A DNA stretch of 50,040 bases from NCBI GenBank assembly GCA_964476445.1, contig CAYZAK010000010.1:1-50040 (forward strand), given 5' to 3'. Position 1 is the stretch's first letter; each line of letters begins with the position of its first letter. The position numbers and the translations under genes were made by a program. The stretch comes from CAYZAK01 sp964476445. Lineage in GTDB: Bacteria > CG03 > SLGR01 > JAGXOG01. The notes beneath the pieces were generated by a model. That model saw only the letters and a program-made list of their open reading frames with translations, was not told the DNA's origin and did no database searches. Below, one piece after another: positions 25,005-32,020 of the stretch.

Positions 25005-26252
25005 ATGATGTATATAGCTGATGATATAGATATAGAAGAAAAAGATACAATCCGCAAAGATGTTTTGATTGTAGAGGACTCTCCCAGTTTAAGTACTTAT
25101 CTGGCACAGTTATTAGATAGGAAAGGCTATAATACCGATGTTGCCAATACTGCCCGGAGTGCGGTAGAAAAATTCAGGAAAAATTTACCCGGGGTGGTAA
25201 TTTTGGATTTTAAGCTTCCCGATAAAGACGGCGACTATGTTTTAGAGAAGATAAAAAAAATTAATCCTATTTCCCAAACCATAGTAGTCACCGGATATGA
25301 CGATTACAATATTACAGTAAATGTTATTCAGGCAGGAGCCGCTGACTATTACCGTAAACCTTTAAAAAAGGAAAAGATTTTAAGTTCGGTAAACAAAGCA
25401 TTTAATATTTATAAAAGTATGCATATAACCACCGGAAGGTTCAAAGTTATTTTTTATGGGAACAAAGCTGAGGGGTTTAAAAAAATAAATAAAAGACTGA
25501 ATAAACAGAATTTTTACCTGAAAAACACTGCCGGTAAAGATGAGTTGTTTGACCAGTTAAAAAAAGGTGTTGTCGATGTTGTTATTGTAGATTGTTGTTC
25601 CAAAAAAGAAAAGCTTAAGATAATAAAGGATATAGTTAAATTAGAAGTATCGGTTGAAATAATTGTTATGGGAAAAGCTCGACAGAATCAGCTACCGGTA
25701 GAAGCTATAAGATATGGCGCTTCATCTTTTATAAGGTACCCCCAGGATATTGAAGATATCAATATTTTTTTAAACAGAGCAGTAAACTGTTTAAAATTAA
25801 AACGGCTCAATGATTTTAAATTAAATGAGATAAAAAATTCCAGTGAAATAGAAGTTAAAATTACCGATGCCAGAAGAATTGAAATCGATGTGTATAAACC
25901 CGAAAAGACACTATCCTCTTCGTACGCCTTCAGCTTGATAAACAATATACCTTTAGGAATAGGTTTAATTGATAGGGCTCACAATATATTTTATATGAAC
26001 AGACATTTTGAAAGGTTGTCCCCCAAAAAATCTTTCAAAAAGATCGATGAAAATTTCGTACAGGTTTTAAAAGAATCCGGTATGAACGATATAACCCAAA
26101 AAGTACTAAAAACTGAAATTGAACGTCTTTTTGTGCAGAAGGAAGATATTGAAACGATAACCCTGGGTAAAAAAGAAGCGTGTACTTTAACCAGTCTTAA
26201 ACTTATAACCGGCCGAGGACCGGTTGAAACGGTACTTATGATTGTACGCTAA
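25005..26252 (+). CDS. response regulator-like protein: REC, degenerate REC and PAS-like domains
   Basis: A 415-aa signalling protein. Domain one (about 18-135) is a complete receiver: acidic pair E24/D25 in LIVEDS, phospho-acceptor D68 in VILDFKLPDKDG, T96 in VVTGYDD and K118 in YYRKPLKK. Domain two (about 145-265) has the receiver pattern (VVIVDCCSKKEK; ASSFIRYPQD) but lacks the acidic pair and has Arg in place of the key Lys, so it is probably not phosphorylated. The end (about 305-415) looks like a PAS domain (NNIPLGIGLIDRAHNIFYMN). No DNA-binding, kinase or GGDEF output is seen, so it likely works by protein contact. It stands alone, with its own promoter; no histidine kinase is adjacent. 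A second ATG at 25008 is an alternative start. Confidence 0.75.
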   Translation: MMYIADDIDIEEKDTIRKDVLIVEDSPSLSTYLAQLLDRKGYNTDVANTARSAVEKFRKNLPGVVILDFKLPDKDGDYVLEKIKKINPISQTIVVTGYDDYNITVNVIQAGAADYYRKPLKKEKILSSVNKAFNIYKSMHITTGRFKVIFYGNKAEGFKKINKRLNKQNFYLKNTAGKDELFDQLKKGVVDVVIVDCCSKKEKLKIIKDIVKLEVSVEIIVMGKARQNQLPVEAIRYGASSFIRYPQDIEDINIFLNRAVNCLKLKRLNDFKLNEIKNSSEIEVKITDARRIEIDVYKPEKTLSSSYAFSLINNIPLGIGLIDRAHNIFYMNRHFERLSPKKSFKKIDENFVQVLKESGMNDITQKVLKTEIERLFVQKEDIETITLGKKEACTLTSLKLITGRGPVETVLMIVR

Positions 26253-26302
26253 TAAACTCACTGTAATTGTAAATTCCGGTTGAGATACAGACCTGAATAA
26301 AT

Positions 26303-26329
26303 TTGACATTTCTTTAAAAAAAATATAAA
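26303..26329 (+). promoter_or_regulatory. promoter of the tRNA pair
   Basis: TTGACA (26303-26308) with TATAAA (26324-26329) at 15 bases, or TAAAAA (26326-26331) at 17 bases, ends 12-14 bases before the first tRNA. Confidence 0.5.
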
Positions 26330-26342
26330 AAATAAAATCAAT

Positions 26343-26419
26343 GGGCCCGTAGCTCAGTTGGTTAGAGCACCTGACTCATAATCAGGGTGTCCCAGGTTCA
26401 AGTCCTGGTGGGCCCACCA
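26343..26419 (+). tRNA. tRNA with anticodon CAU, probably tRNA-Ile2 (lysidine type)
   Basis: A 77-base cloverleaf with encoded CCA. The acceptor stem GGGCCCG pairs with TGGGCCC, the D-arm begins AGCTCAGTTGGTTAGAGC, the anticodon stem CCTGA/TCAGG encloses the loop CTCATAA (anticodon CAT), and the T-arm is CCAGG-TTCAAGT-CCTGG. CAU is shared by elongator Met, initiator Met and Ile2. G1-C72 pairing rules against the initiator. C4-G69 and C5-G68 match the pairs that favour TilS modification in Escherichia coli Ile2, so Ile2 is preferred; elongator tRNA-Met is the alternative. Confidence 0.9.
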
Positions 26420-26427
26420 AATTTTGC

Positions 26428-26503
26428 GGGCAATTAGCTCAGTGGTGAGAGTGTTCGGTTCACATCCGAAAGGCCGCAGGTTCAAATCCTGCATTGCCCA
26501 CCA
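26428..26503 (+). tRNA. tRNA-Val (anticodon CAC)
   Basis: A 76-base cloverleaf with encoded CCA, 8 bases after the first tRNA. The acceptor stem GGGCAAT/ATTGCCC, D-arm GCTC/GAGT, anticodon stem TTCGG/CCGAA with loop TTCACAT (anticodon CAC) and T-arm GCAGG-TTCAAAT-CCTGC all pair well. It shares the upstream promoter. Confidence 0.93.
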
Positions 26504-26544
26504 TTGAAATATGAAGAGTTTTGAAACCAAGAAGGCATTGATAA

Positions 26545-27258
26545 ATGGATGTTAAAAAATCTAAATTAGGAAATTTGATACAGCTCCAGGAATTGGATCT
26601 TGTTCGCGACAATATACTTGCCAGATTAAAAGAAATCCCCCGCTTAATAGAAGAGCAGAATAATGAAGCCAGTACGTTAAAAGAAGAGATAATCCATACC
26701 CGAAAAAGTTTAAAACAGATTCAGAATGATTTAAAATCCAGGGAGCTGGATCTGACTGACGCTCAAAATTTTATTGTAAAACACAAAGAAAAATTAAATA
26801 TGTTAAAGAGCAATCTGGCTTACCGGAAGATGCAAAAAGAGATAAAAAATAAAGAAAAAGAAATAGATAATAAAGAAAGTGATATTATTATATTTTACGA
26901 AAAGATTGAAGATATTGAAAAAACTATTCGGGATTTAGAGAAAAAACTGAACCAAAAAAAGGAACAGATTAAAGAAGTTCAGGAGGAATTAAGAAGAGAA
27001 GAGAAGAACCTCCGTAAGAATCTTTCTGAGATTGAAGATAATATAGAGCCATACCGAAAAGATATACCGAATAGTATATTAAGCAAGTATGATAAAATAA
27101 AATCTCAGAAATCCAAAGCTCTGGTAAAAGTTGAAAATATGAGTTGTACGGGCTGTCATTCCCAGTTACCCCCCCAAAAAATAAATGAGGCAAAATCGCC
27201 AAAAAAATTACCTAGGTGCGAAAGCTGTTACAGATTTATTTACGTTGAAAAAAAATAG
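26545..27258 (+). CDS. coiled-coil protein with C4-type zinc ribbon (COG1579-like)
   Basis: A 237-aa soluble protein. Residues about 10-185 form a long, charged, heptad-rich antiparallel coiled coil (such as LLKEEIIHTRKSLKQI-like stretches and KNKEKEIDNKESDIIIFYEK). The C-terminus carries four cysteines in two pairs, CTGC and CESC (about 199-226), in the pattern SCTGCHSQLPPQKINEA followed by LPRCESCYRFIY, typical of COG1579 zinc-ribbon proteins. Their function is unsettled; binding to nucleic acid or a role near the ribosome has been suggested. It lies upstream of, and slightly overlaps, an RNase H gene, an arrangement seen elsewhere for this family. No membrane helix or signal peptide is present. 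Confidence 0.85.
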   Translation: MDVKKSKLGNLIQLQELDLVRDNILARLKEIPRLIEEQNNEASTLKEEIIHTRKSLKQIQNDLKSRELDLTDAQNFIVKHKEKLNMLKSNLAYRKMQKEIKNKEKEIDNKESDIIIFYEKIEDIEKTIRDLEKKLNQKKEQIKEVQEELRREEKNLRKNLSEIEDNIEPYRKDIPNSILSKYDKIKSQKSKALVKVENMSCTGCHSQLPPQKINEAKSPKKLPRCESCYRFIYVEKK

Positions 27259-27661
27259 TAGTGAGTACGAAATGTACGCTGACGGAGCCAGCTGGGGTAA
27301 TCCCGGACCTTCGGCGGCAGGGGTGGTGATCTATAACCCGGCAAATGAATTAATATTTAAAGCCGGCTTTTTTTTGGGAAAATCAACAAATAATGTAGCT
27401 GAATACCGGGCCATAGAAGAGGGGGTTTTAAGAGGAAAAGATCTGGGAGTAAAAAAAATAGTTGTGCATTCGGATTCCCAGCTGGTAATAAGGCAGTTAA
27501 CCGGTAAGTATAAAGTAAATAATTTGACCTTAAAAAAAATATATAATAGTATAAAAAATACAGAGAGAAAATACAGTAGTATTAAATATAAATTTTTAAC
27601 CCGGGAGTATACCAAAGTTCCCCATAATCTGGCCACCGGAATACTATCTTCCCGGGAGTAA
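27245..27661 (+). CDS. ribonuclease HI family protein
   Basis: Degrades the RNA strand of RNA-DNA hybrids. The fold begins EYEMYADGASWGNPGP (first catalytic Asp), then NNVAEYRAIEEGV (Glu) and VHSDSQLVIRQLTGKYKV (Asp). The usual fourth acidic residue, in an N-x-x-A-D-x-L context near the C-terminus, reads HNLATGIL here, so a Thr seems to replace the Asp (codon 27635-27637). RNases HI with altered fourth residues exist, so activity is still possible. The start is unclear: TTG 27245 gives a full first strand with little overlap; ATG 27185 (158 aa) would overlap the zinc-ribbon gene by 74 bases; ATG 27272 would clip strand one. The rnpB gene follows at once. Confidence 0.8.
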   Translation: MKKNSSEYEMYADGASWGNPGPSAAGVVIYNPANELIFKAGFFLGKSTNNVAEYRAIEEGVLRGKDLGVKKIVVHSDSQLVIRQLTGKYKVNNLTLKKIYNSIKNTERKYSSIKYKFLTREYTKVPHNLATGILSSRE

Positions 27662-27663
27662 GA

Positions 27664-27669
27664 TATAAT
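27664..27669 (+). promoter_or_regulatory. -10 element for rnpB
   Basis: A perfect TATAAT just after the RNase H stop codon, with its expected start point near 27676, about 16 bases before the first pairing of the RNase P RNA. The -35 region inside the RNase H gene (ATACTA, 27641-27646) is weak. Confidence 0.45.
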
Positions 27670-27690
27670 TTTATTGCAAAAAATTTAGTT

Positions 27691-27950
27691 AAACCGGAAA
27701 ACGAAACTTTCAGATCGGTCGCTCCTTAAAATATTAAGGAGAGGAAAGTCCGGACTTTACAGGGTAATTCGGGAAAGTGGCACAGAAACTAAGTACGGAT
27801 TAAGCCGTAGTGAAAAGGTCAAACCCCGGATAAAGCGATGTCAAATAGGGAGCGAGCCGCGACTCGCGGCATTTGAGCTCCGGGTGGACTGCATAGATAA
27901 ATGACCGTTAAAACAGAATCCGGCTTACGGAAGTTTCGGTATCCGGTTTA
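27691..27950 (+). ncRNA. rnpB: RNase P RNA, compact bacterial type
   Basis: Catalytic RNA that matures tRNA 5' ends. Conserved blocks are in order: GAGGAAAGTCCGGA (27741-27754), ACAGGGTA (27759-27766), ACAGAAA (27782-27788), GTGAAAAGGTC, CAAATAGGG (27842-27850) and ATAGATAAATGACCG with ACAGAATCCGGCTTA near the end. The long P1 pairs ACCGGA and CGAAACTTTC (27693-27711) with GGAAGTTTCG and TCCGGT (27929-27947). P3 is a small hairpin CTCCTTA/TTAAGGAG (27722-27741). It is only about 260 bases long: P12 is a 5-bp hairpin (27794-27809), the P8/P9 zone is 15 bases, and no P18 hairpin exists before ATAGATAAATG. It lies between the RNase H gene and the HAMP-protein gene. Confidence 0.92.
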
Positions 27951-27988
27951 TTATATAGTAAAACAAAAAAAATAGGAGTTTAAAATAA

Positions 27989-28420
27989 TTGGGAAACTAT
28001 AACAGAAAAAAATATTTAACTAATAGGAAATATCAGTTAAAATATACCCTAGTAATAGTACTGGCCATATTGATAACAGCCGTGGTCCTTGGTGGGTTAA
28101 CTTACTGGGAAATTGCTGTTGAATCTTCAAAAGAGCAGGTTAGCGGTACAATAAACTGGACTACCTATATAATAAGAGTTATATTGCTTTCGGGTGGTGC
28201 ATTTTTAGTGGGAATTTTTCTTTCTCATAAAGTTATTGGTCCTATAGAAAAAATTGAAACCGGCTTAAAAAAAATCCGCCGGGGGAATTTTGATGTAAAA
28301 CTTATTCTTAGAGATAAAGATGAGTTTTTAGATATTGCAAGAGAGATAAACCGGATAGCTGAAAAATTAGATAAATACTCTCAAAAAGACAACCAGTTCA
28401 GGCAAAAATTTAAAGAATAA
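27989..28420 (+). CDS. two-helix membrane protein with HAMP domain
   Basis: A 143-aa inner-membrane protein. A basic N-terminus (about 1-18) is followed by helix one (about 19-38, KYTLVIVLAILITAVVLGG), a short periplasmic loop of about 20 residues, helix two (about 59-80), and a HAMP domain (about 80-135) with KVIGPIEKIETGLKKIRRGN and DEFLDIAREINRIAEKL. No kinase or methyl-accepting domain follows, so this is a HAMP-only sensor or adaptor. The start is TTG at 27989, with AGGAG about 10 bases upstream; no better start gives the first helix. It is followed after about 40 bases by the mraZ promoter. Its signalling partner is unknown. Confidence 0.7.
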   Translation: MGNYNRKKYLTNRKYQLKYTLVIVLAILITAVVLGGLTYWEIAVESSKEQVSGTINWTTYIIRVILLSGGAFLVGIFLSHKVIGPIEKIETGLKKIRRGNFDVKLILRDKDEFLDIAREINRIAEKLDKYSQKDNQFRQKFKE

Positions 28421-28458
28421 CATAAATAAACTTACCCTGTAATTTCCTTTTACAAGTC

Positions 28459-28487
28459 TTGACATAATTCTATTTTTTTTGTATAAA
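28459..28487 (+). promoter_or_regulatory. sigma70-type promoter of the dcw cluster (PmraZ)
   Basis: TTGACA (28459-28464), a 17-base spacer and TATAAA (28482-28487), the best promoter match in the window. The transcript should start near 28494, just before the TGGNG repeats. It is the only strong promoter seen at the head of the 16-gene cluster. Confidence 0.7.
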
Positions 28488-28495
28488 AAAAATGG

Positions 28496-28520
28496 TGGAG
28501 CGAAATGGAGTAAAGTGGTG
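28496..28520 (+). promoter_or_regulatory. probable MraZ operator (three TGGNG repeats at 10-bp period)
   Basis: TGGAG (28496), TGGAG (28506) and TGGTG (28516) are separated by exactly 5 bases each, the same geometry as the TGGGN-N5 direct repeats bound by MraZ in front of mraZ in Escherichia coli. The box begins at the expected transcription start and runs into the GTG start codon. It therefore supports autoregulation of mraZ and the whole cluster. The second repeat also supplies the GGAG used as ribosome binding site. Confidence 0.6.
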
Positions 28521-28955
28521 AATGCATTTAAATTAATAGGTCAATATAAACATAAAATAGATACAAAAAGGCGGCTTTTTATTCCTTCGGATTTAAAAGT
28601 ATCCAGTAACTGGGTAGCTACAATAGGAATGGAAAGGTGCCTTTTTTTATTTCCCCGGGAAGAGTGGAAAAAAATAACTGAAAAAATACAGGAACTTCCT
28701 CTGACTAAAAAAGACAGCCGCGGTTTCTTACGAGTTTTTTTATCCGGAGCTAAAAGTATAGAGGCCGACAGCCAGGGTCGAATTCTTCTTCCGGAAGATT
28801 TAGCAGATTATGCTGCATTAAAAAACCGGGGAATAATTATAGGGATGTTAAACCGGCTGGAAATATGGAATCCCGGTAGATGGGAAAAATATTCTCATTC
28901 GAAAAAGAATAAGTTTTCAGAATTGGCGGAAAATATAGTGGATTTAAATATATAA
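28518..28955 (+). CDS. mraZ: transcriptional regulator MraZ
   Basis: First gene of the dcw cluster; MraZ forms rings, binds DNA repeats upstream of its own gene and represses the cluster in bacteria studied. The 145-aa protein has two AbrB-like SpoVT/MraZ repeats: LIGQYKHKIDTKRRLFIPSDL (about 5-25) and EADSQGRILLPEDLADYA (about 80-97), each with the D-x-x-x-R-x-x-x-P pattern. I use GTG 28518, with GGAG 7 bases upstream. The longer frame starting TTG 28479 would begin before the -10 element and cannot be on the transcript. RsmH follows after 9 bases. Confidence 0.9.
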   Translation: MNAFKLIGQYKHKIDTKRRLFIPSDLKVSSNWVATIGMERCLFLFPREEWKKITEKIQELPLTKKDSRGFLRVFLSGAKSIEADSQGRILLPEDLADYAALKNRGIIIGMLNRLEIWNPGRWEKYSHSKKNKFSELAENIVDLNI

Positions 28956-28964
28956 GGCAGTAGT

Positions 28965-29942
28965 TTGAAAACAAAAGTTTATCACAAGCCGGTAATGGTC
29001 AGGAAAGTTGTAGATATACTTAGGCCCGAGCCGGGAGATACCCTGGTCGACGGTACTGTAGGAGAAGGGGGACATTCTCGGCAACTTTTGAAAAAAGTTT
29101 TTCCCGGTGGGTTTATAGTAGGAATAGATAGAGATCCGGATATGTTGGAAGTGGCCCAAAAAAGATTGGCGGATACAGCTGACTGTTTTAAGTTATTTAA
29201 TAATAATTACAAAAATATGAGTAAAATTTTGAAAGATATAAATATAGATAGAGTTGACGGTATTTTACTGGATTTAGGGTTTTCCAGCCGGCATATAAAA
29301 AAGAAAAATAGGGGGTTTAGTTTTACTGAAGAAAAAAAACTGGATATGCGATACGATATTAATAGGGGAATTCCGGTATATGAATGGCTAAATAACGCCC
29401 CGTCCGGAGAGATCGAACAAGTTTTAAAAAAGTACGGCCAGGAGTACGAGGCTAAAAATATTGCCCGACATATTTATAAATATAAAAAGGAAAAAGGAGA
29501 TATTATGAGTGCCCGGGAGCTGGCCGGGATTGTAATTAAAGCTAAAAAAACTTACCCGGGGGGCAGTAAAGTACATCCGGCCACAAAAACTTTTCAGGCA
29601 TTAAGAATATTTATAAATAATGAGCTGGATATTATAAAAGAAAGTTTACCCAGATGTTTAAAATTGTTGACCTGCCCTGAAACTTCTAAAAATCCGGGTC
29701 GTTTGGCGGTGCTAACCTATCATTCTCTGGAAGACAGGGCAGTTAAAGAGGTCTTTCGAAAATTTAGCGGTAAGTGTGAATGTCCGCCCAACTTTCCGGT
29801 ATGCCGTTGCGGAGCCCGGACAATTAGCCCCCGGATAAAAATCTTGAAAGACTCCGGATGCCGGCCTTCCTCCAAAGAAATTCAGGAAAACCCATCTTCC
29901 AGAAGCGCCCATCTCAGAGTTTGCGAGGTGATAAAAAAATGA
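28965..29942 (+). CDS. rsmH: 16S rRNA m4C1402 methyltransferase RsmH
   Basis: S-adenosylmethionine-dependent N4-methylation of C1402 in 16S rRNA. The 325-aa protein carries KPVMVRKVVD at the N-terminus, the SAM motif VDGTVGEGGHSRQLL, GIDRDPDML, the family signatures LLDLGFSSRHIKK and RGFSF, LDMRYD, HPATKTFQALRI and YHSLEDRAVK. Near the C-terminus CECPPNFPVCRCG has four cysteines. Length is usual for the family. Start is TTG with AAGG 7 bases upstream; the sequence begins directly with the conserved KTKVYHKPVM. Its stop overlaps the ftsL start (ATGA). Confidence 0.95.
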   Translation: MKTKVYHKPVMVRKVVDILRPEPGDTLVDGTVGEGGHSRQLLKKVFPGGFIVGIDRDPDMLEVAQKRLADTADCFKLFNNNYKNMSKILKDINIDRVDGILLDLGFSSRHIKKKNRGFSFTEEKKLDMRYDINRGIPVYEWLNNAPSGEIEQVLKKYGQEYEAKNIARHIYKYKKEKGDIMSARELAGIVIKAKKTYPGGSKVHPATKTFQALRIFINNELDIIKESLPRCLKLLTCPETSKNPGRLAVLTYHSLEDRAVKEVFRKFSGKCECPPNFPVCRCGARTISPRIKILKDSGCRPSSKEIQENPSSRSAHLRVCEVIKK

Positions 29943-30307
29943 AAAATTCAGGTAAGTTTAACCTTTCTGGGCTGGTAATTATATTTTTTGTGGGAATTAT
30001 AATGCTTATAACCTGGCAGAGAGTTACAATATTTAAATTAGGATATGAAATCACTGAATTAAAACAGGGAATTCAGCAAAAAGAGATATATAACCAAAAT
30101 TTAATTCAGGAAGCCCGTATGCATTGCTCTTTGAAAAATATTGATAAAAAAGCAAGACATGATTTTAATATGAGGGTTCCGAAAGATTCTGAAATTAACA
30201 TTATTCACATAGACCGGCAAAACCTTAAACAGTATGACTTAACCCCCAACTCCCTGCTGGCTTATGTTAGAAATTTGTTTTCAGTGACAGATGCCCGCGC
30301 GGAATAA
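29939..30307 (+). CDS. ftsL: FtsL-like septum protein
   Basis: Short bitopic protein of the divisome, assigned mainly by position between rsmH and ftsI. The 122-aa product has a basic N-terminus, one membrane helix (about 10-28, LSGLVIIFFVGIIMLITW), a short coiled coil (about 33-65, ITELKQGIQQKEIYNQNLIQ) and a polar tail. This is the FtsL/FtsB plan. The ATG at 29939 overlaps the rsmH stop and is preceded by GAGGTGAT; the frame further upstream lies within rsmH. Sequence conservation in this family is very low. Confidence 0.8.
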   Translation: MKNSGKFNLSGLVIIFFVGIIMLITWQRVTIFKLGYEITELKQGIQQKEIYNQNLIQEARMHCSLKNIDKKARHDFNMRVPKDSEINIIHIDRQNLKQYDLTPNSLLAYVRNLFSVTDARAE

Positions 30308-30325
30308 CAAAATGGGCAGCTTACA

Positions 30326-32020
30326 ATGAAGATTAAAGCCCGCTTAATTTTAGTGTTTTTTATAATTTTCGTGATGTTTTTCGGGTTGGGGATAAGACTT
30401 TTTTATATTCAGTTAATAAAACACGATGCCTATGCAAGTAAGGCCCGCAGCACTTCTACCGCCGGCAACCCGGTAAATTCTCCGCCACGGGGCAATATAT
30501 ACGATCGCAACGGGGAAAAGTTAGCTATTAACCGGCATACCTATTCGGTGGGGTTTAGCCCCTATCAGGGGGAAGGAAGCACTGAACTTAAAAGAGCCTT
30601 GAGTAATAATCTAAATATAAGCTATGCCCGGATAAACCAGTTGTTTAATAGCTATCAATCATTTTTCTGGATATCCCGTAAAGCTCCCCCGGACAATATA
30701 AAAAATCTTTATAAATACTGCTTGGATGGCTTAATTATTGAAAAAGAAAATAGCCGATTGTATCCCCGGGAGCCGCTGGCGACTTCAGTTATAGGAAAAG
30801 TGGGGATGGACAATCAGGGATTATCCGGCATAGAGTTTAATTTTGACCAGCAGTTAAAAGAAAAAAGAACTAATTATCAATCTTTAATTGATGCACACGG
30901 GAGAAGAATTGTCAGAGAACGACCGAATTTTAGCAATCGATCTTCCGAAGTTGTGTTAACTATTGATTCTAATTTACAGTATATTACTCATCGTGAGCTT
31001 GAAAAAGGTTTTGAGAAATACGACCCTAACTGGGCTATAGGGATAATCCAGGATCCCCATACCGGTGAAATCCTGGCTCTGGCTACATATCCGGAAAGAA
31101 ATAGCATCCAGATCTCTAAAATTGATAATAATAAATTAAAAAATAAAGCTGTTTCCAATATTTTTGAACCGGGATCAACTTTTAAAATTGTCACCGCGGC
31201 CGGAGCACTGGAAGAAGAACTGGTCACCCCCGGTGAGATGATTGATTGTGAAGGAGGGGAATACAAAGTAGGGGGATTTCCCATAAGAGATTTTGAACCC
31301 TACGATGAGCTTTCTTTTCAGGAATCTATGTGGTATTCATCAAATATAGGCCTGGCCAAAATTGGGGATAGGCTGGGCGCAAATTTGCTGTATAAATATT
31401 CCCGGGATTTTGGGTTCGGAAATTTTACCGGAATTAGGTTGCCCGGCGAGGTTAGAGGTATTTTAAGAAAACCGGACCGGTGGTCGGGGACCAGTGTCTC
31501 CCGGATTTCTTTCGGTCAGGAAGTTGGGGTCAATGCTATTCAGCTGGCAGGGGCCTTTTCAACTATAGCCAGCGGCGGAATTTTATATGAACCCCGGATA
31601 GTAAAGAAAAGTTCCACCGATAAAAGTCAAAATAATTTTGACAAGATGCCGGTAAGAAGGGTAATAAGTGAAGAAGTAGCGGATACAATGAAAGATATTC
31701 TTTTAAATGTGGTTGAAAAAGGATCAGGTTTTAGGGGAAAAGTACCCGGTTATCAGACCGCCGGAAAAACCGGAACAGCCCAAAAATTTGATCCTGAAAC
31801 TAAGACTTACGCTGAAGATAAATATGTAGCTCTTTTTGGCGGTTTTGTGCCGGTGGAAGATCCCAAATATACCATAGTAGTTATATTCGATGAACCCGCC
31901 GGCGACTTACATTGGGGTGGTTATGTGGCGGCGCCGGTTTTTTCTAATATTGCCCGGTCCGCTTTAAGTTATTCCAATACTCTAGATTATAAATACGTCA
32001 TGAAAAATCAGGTAAAATGA
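30326..32020 (+). CDS. ftsI: septal peptidoglycan transpeptidase FtsI (class B PBP)
   Basis: Class B penicillin-binding protein that crosslinks septal peptidoglycan together with FtsW. The 564-aa protein has an N-terminal membrane anchor (about 7-27), a dimerisation domain with PPRGNIYDRNGEKLA, and a transpeptidase domain. The active-site motifs are STFK in EPGSTFKIVTAAG (catalytic Ser), SSN in MWYSSNIGL, and KTG in TAGKTGTAQKF. No PASTA repeats follow. Length is standard. It lies 18 bases after ftsL, and its stop overlaps the murE start (ATGA). Confidence 0.94.
   Translation: MKIKARLILVFFIIFVMFFGLGIRLFYIQLIKHDAYASKARSTSTAGNPVNSPPRGNIYDRNGEKLAINRHTYSVGFSPYQGEGSTELKRALSNNLNISYARINQLFNSYQSFFWISRKAPPDNIKNLYKYCLDGLIIEKENSRLYPREPLATSVIGKVGMDNQGLSGIEFNFDQQLKEKRTNYQSLIDAHGRRIVRERPNFSNRSSEVVLTIDSNLQYITHRELEKGFEKYDPNWAIGIIQDPHTGEILALATYPERNSIQISKIDNNKLKNKAVSNIFEPGSTFKIVTAAGALEEELVTPGEMIDCEGGEYKVGGFPIRDFEPYDELSFQESMWYSSNIGLAKIGDRLGANLLYKYSRDFGFGNFTGIRLPGEVRGILRKPDRWSGTSVSRISFGQEVGVNAIQLAGAFSTIASGGILYEPRIVKKSSTDKSQNNFDKMPVRRVISEEVADTMKDILLNVVEKGSGFRGKVPGYQTAGKTGTAQKFDPETKTYAEDKYVALFGGFVPVEDPKYTIVVIFDEPAGDLHWGGYVAAPVFSNIARSALSYSNTLDYKYVMKNQVK

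Noticed and set aside
27929..27960. 3' P1 strand of rnpB as an intrinsic terminator
   Set aside because: The pairing partner is 230 bases upstream (P1), and the following sequence TTTATTATATAG is not a proper T tract.
28479..28517. Longer mraZ reading frame starting with TTG at 28479
   Set aside because: The codon lies upstream of the -10 element and predicted transcript start; GTG 28518 has a ribosome binding site and gives the normal MraZ N-terminus.
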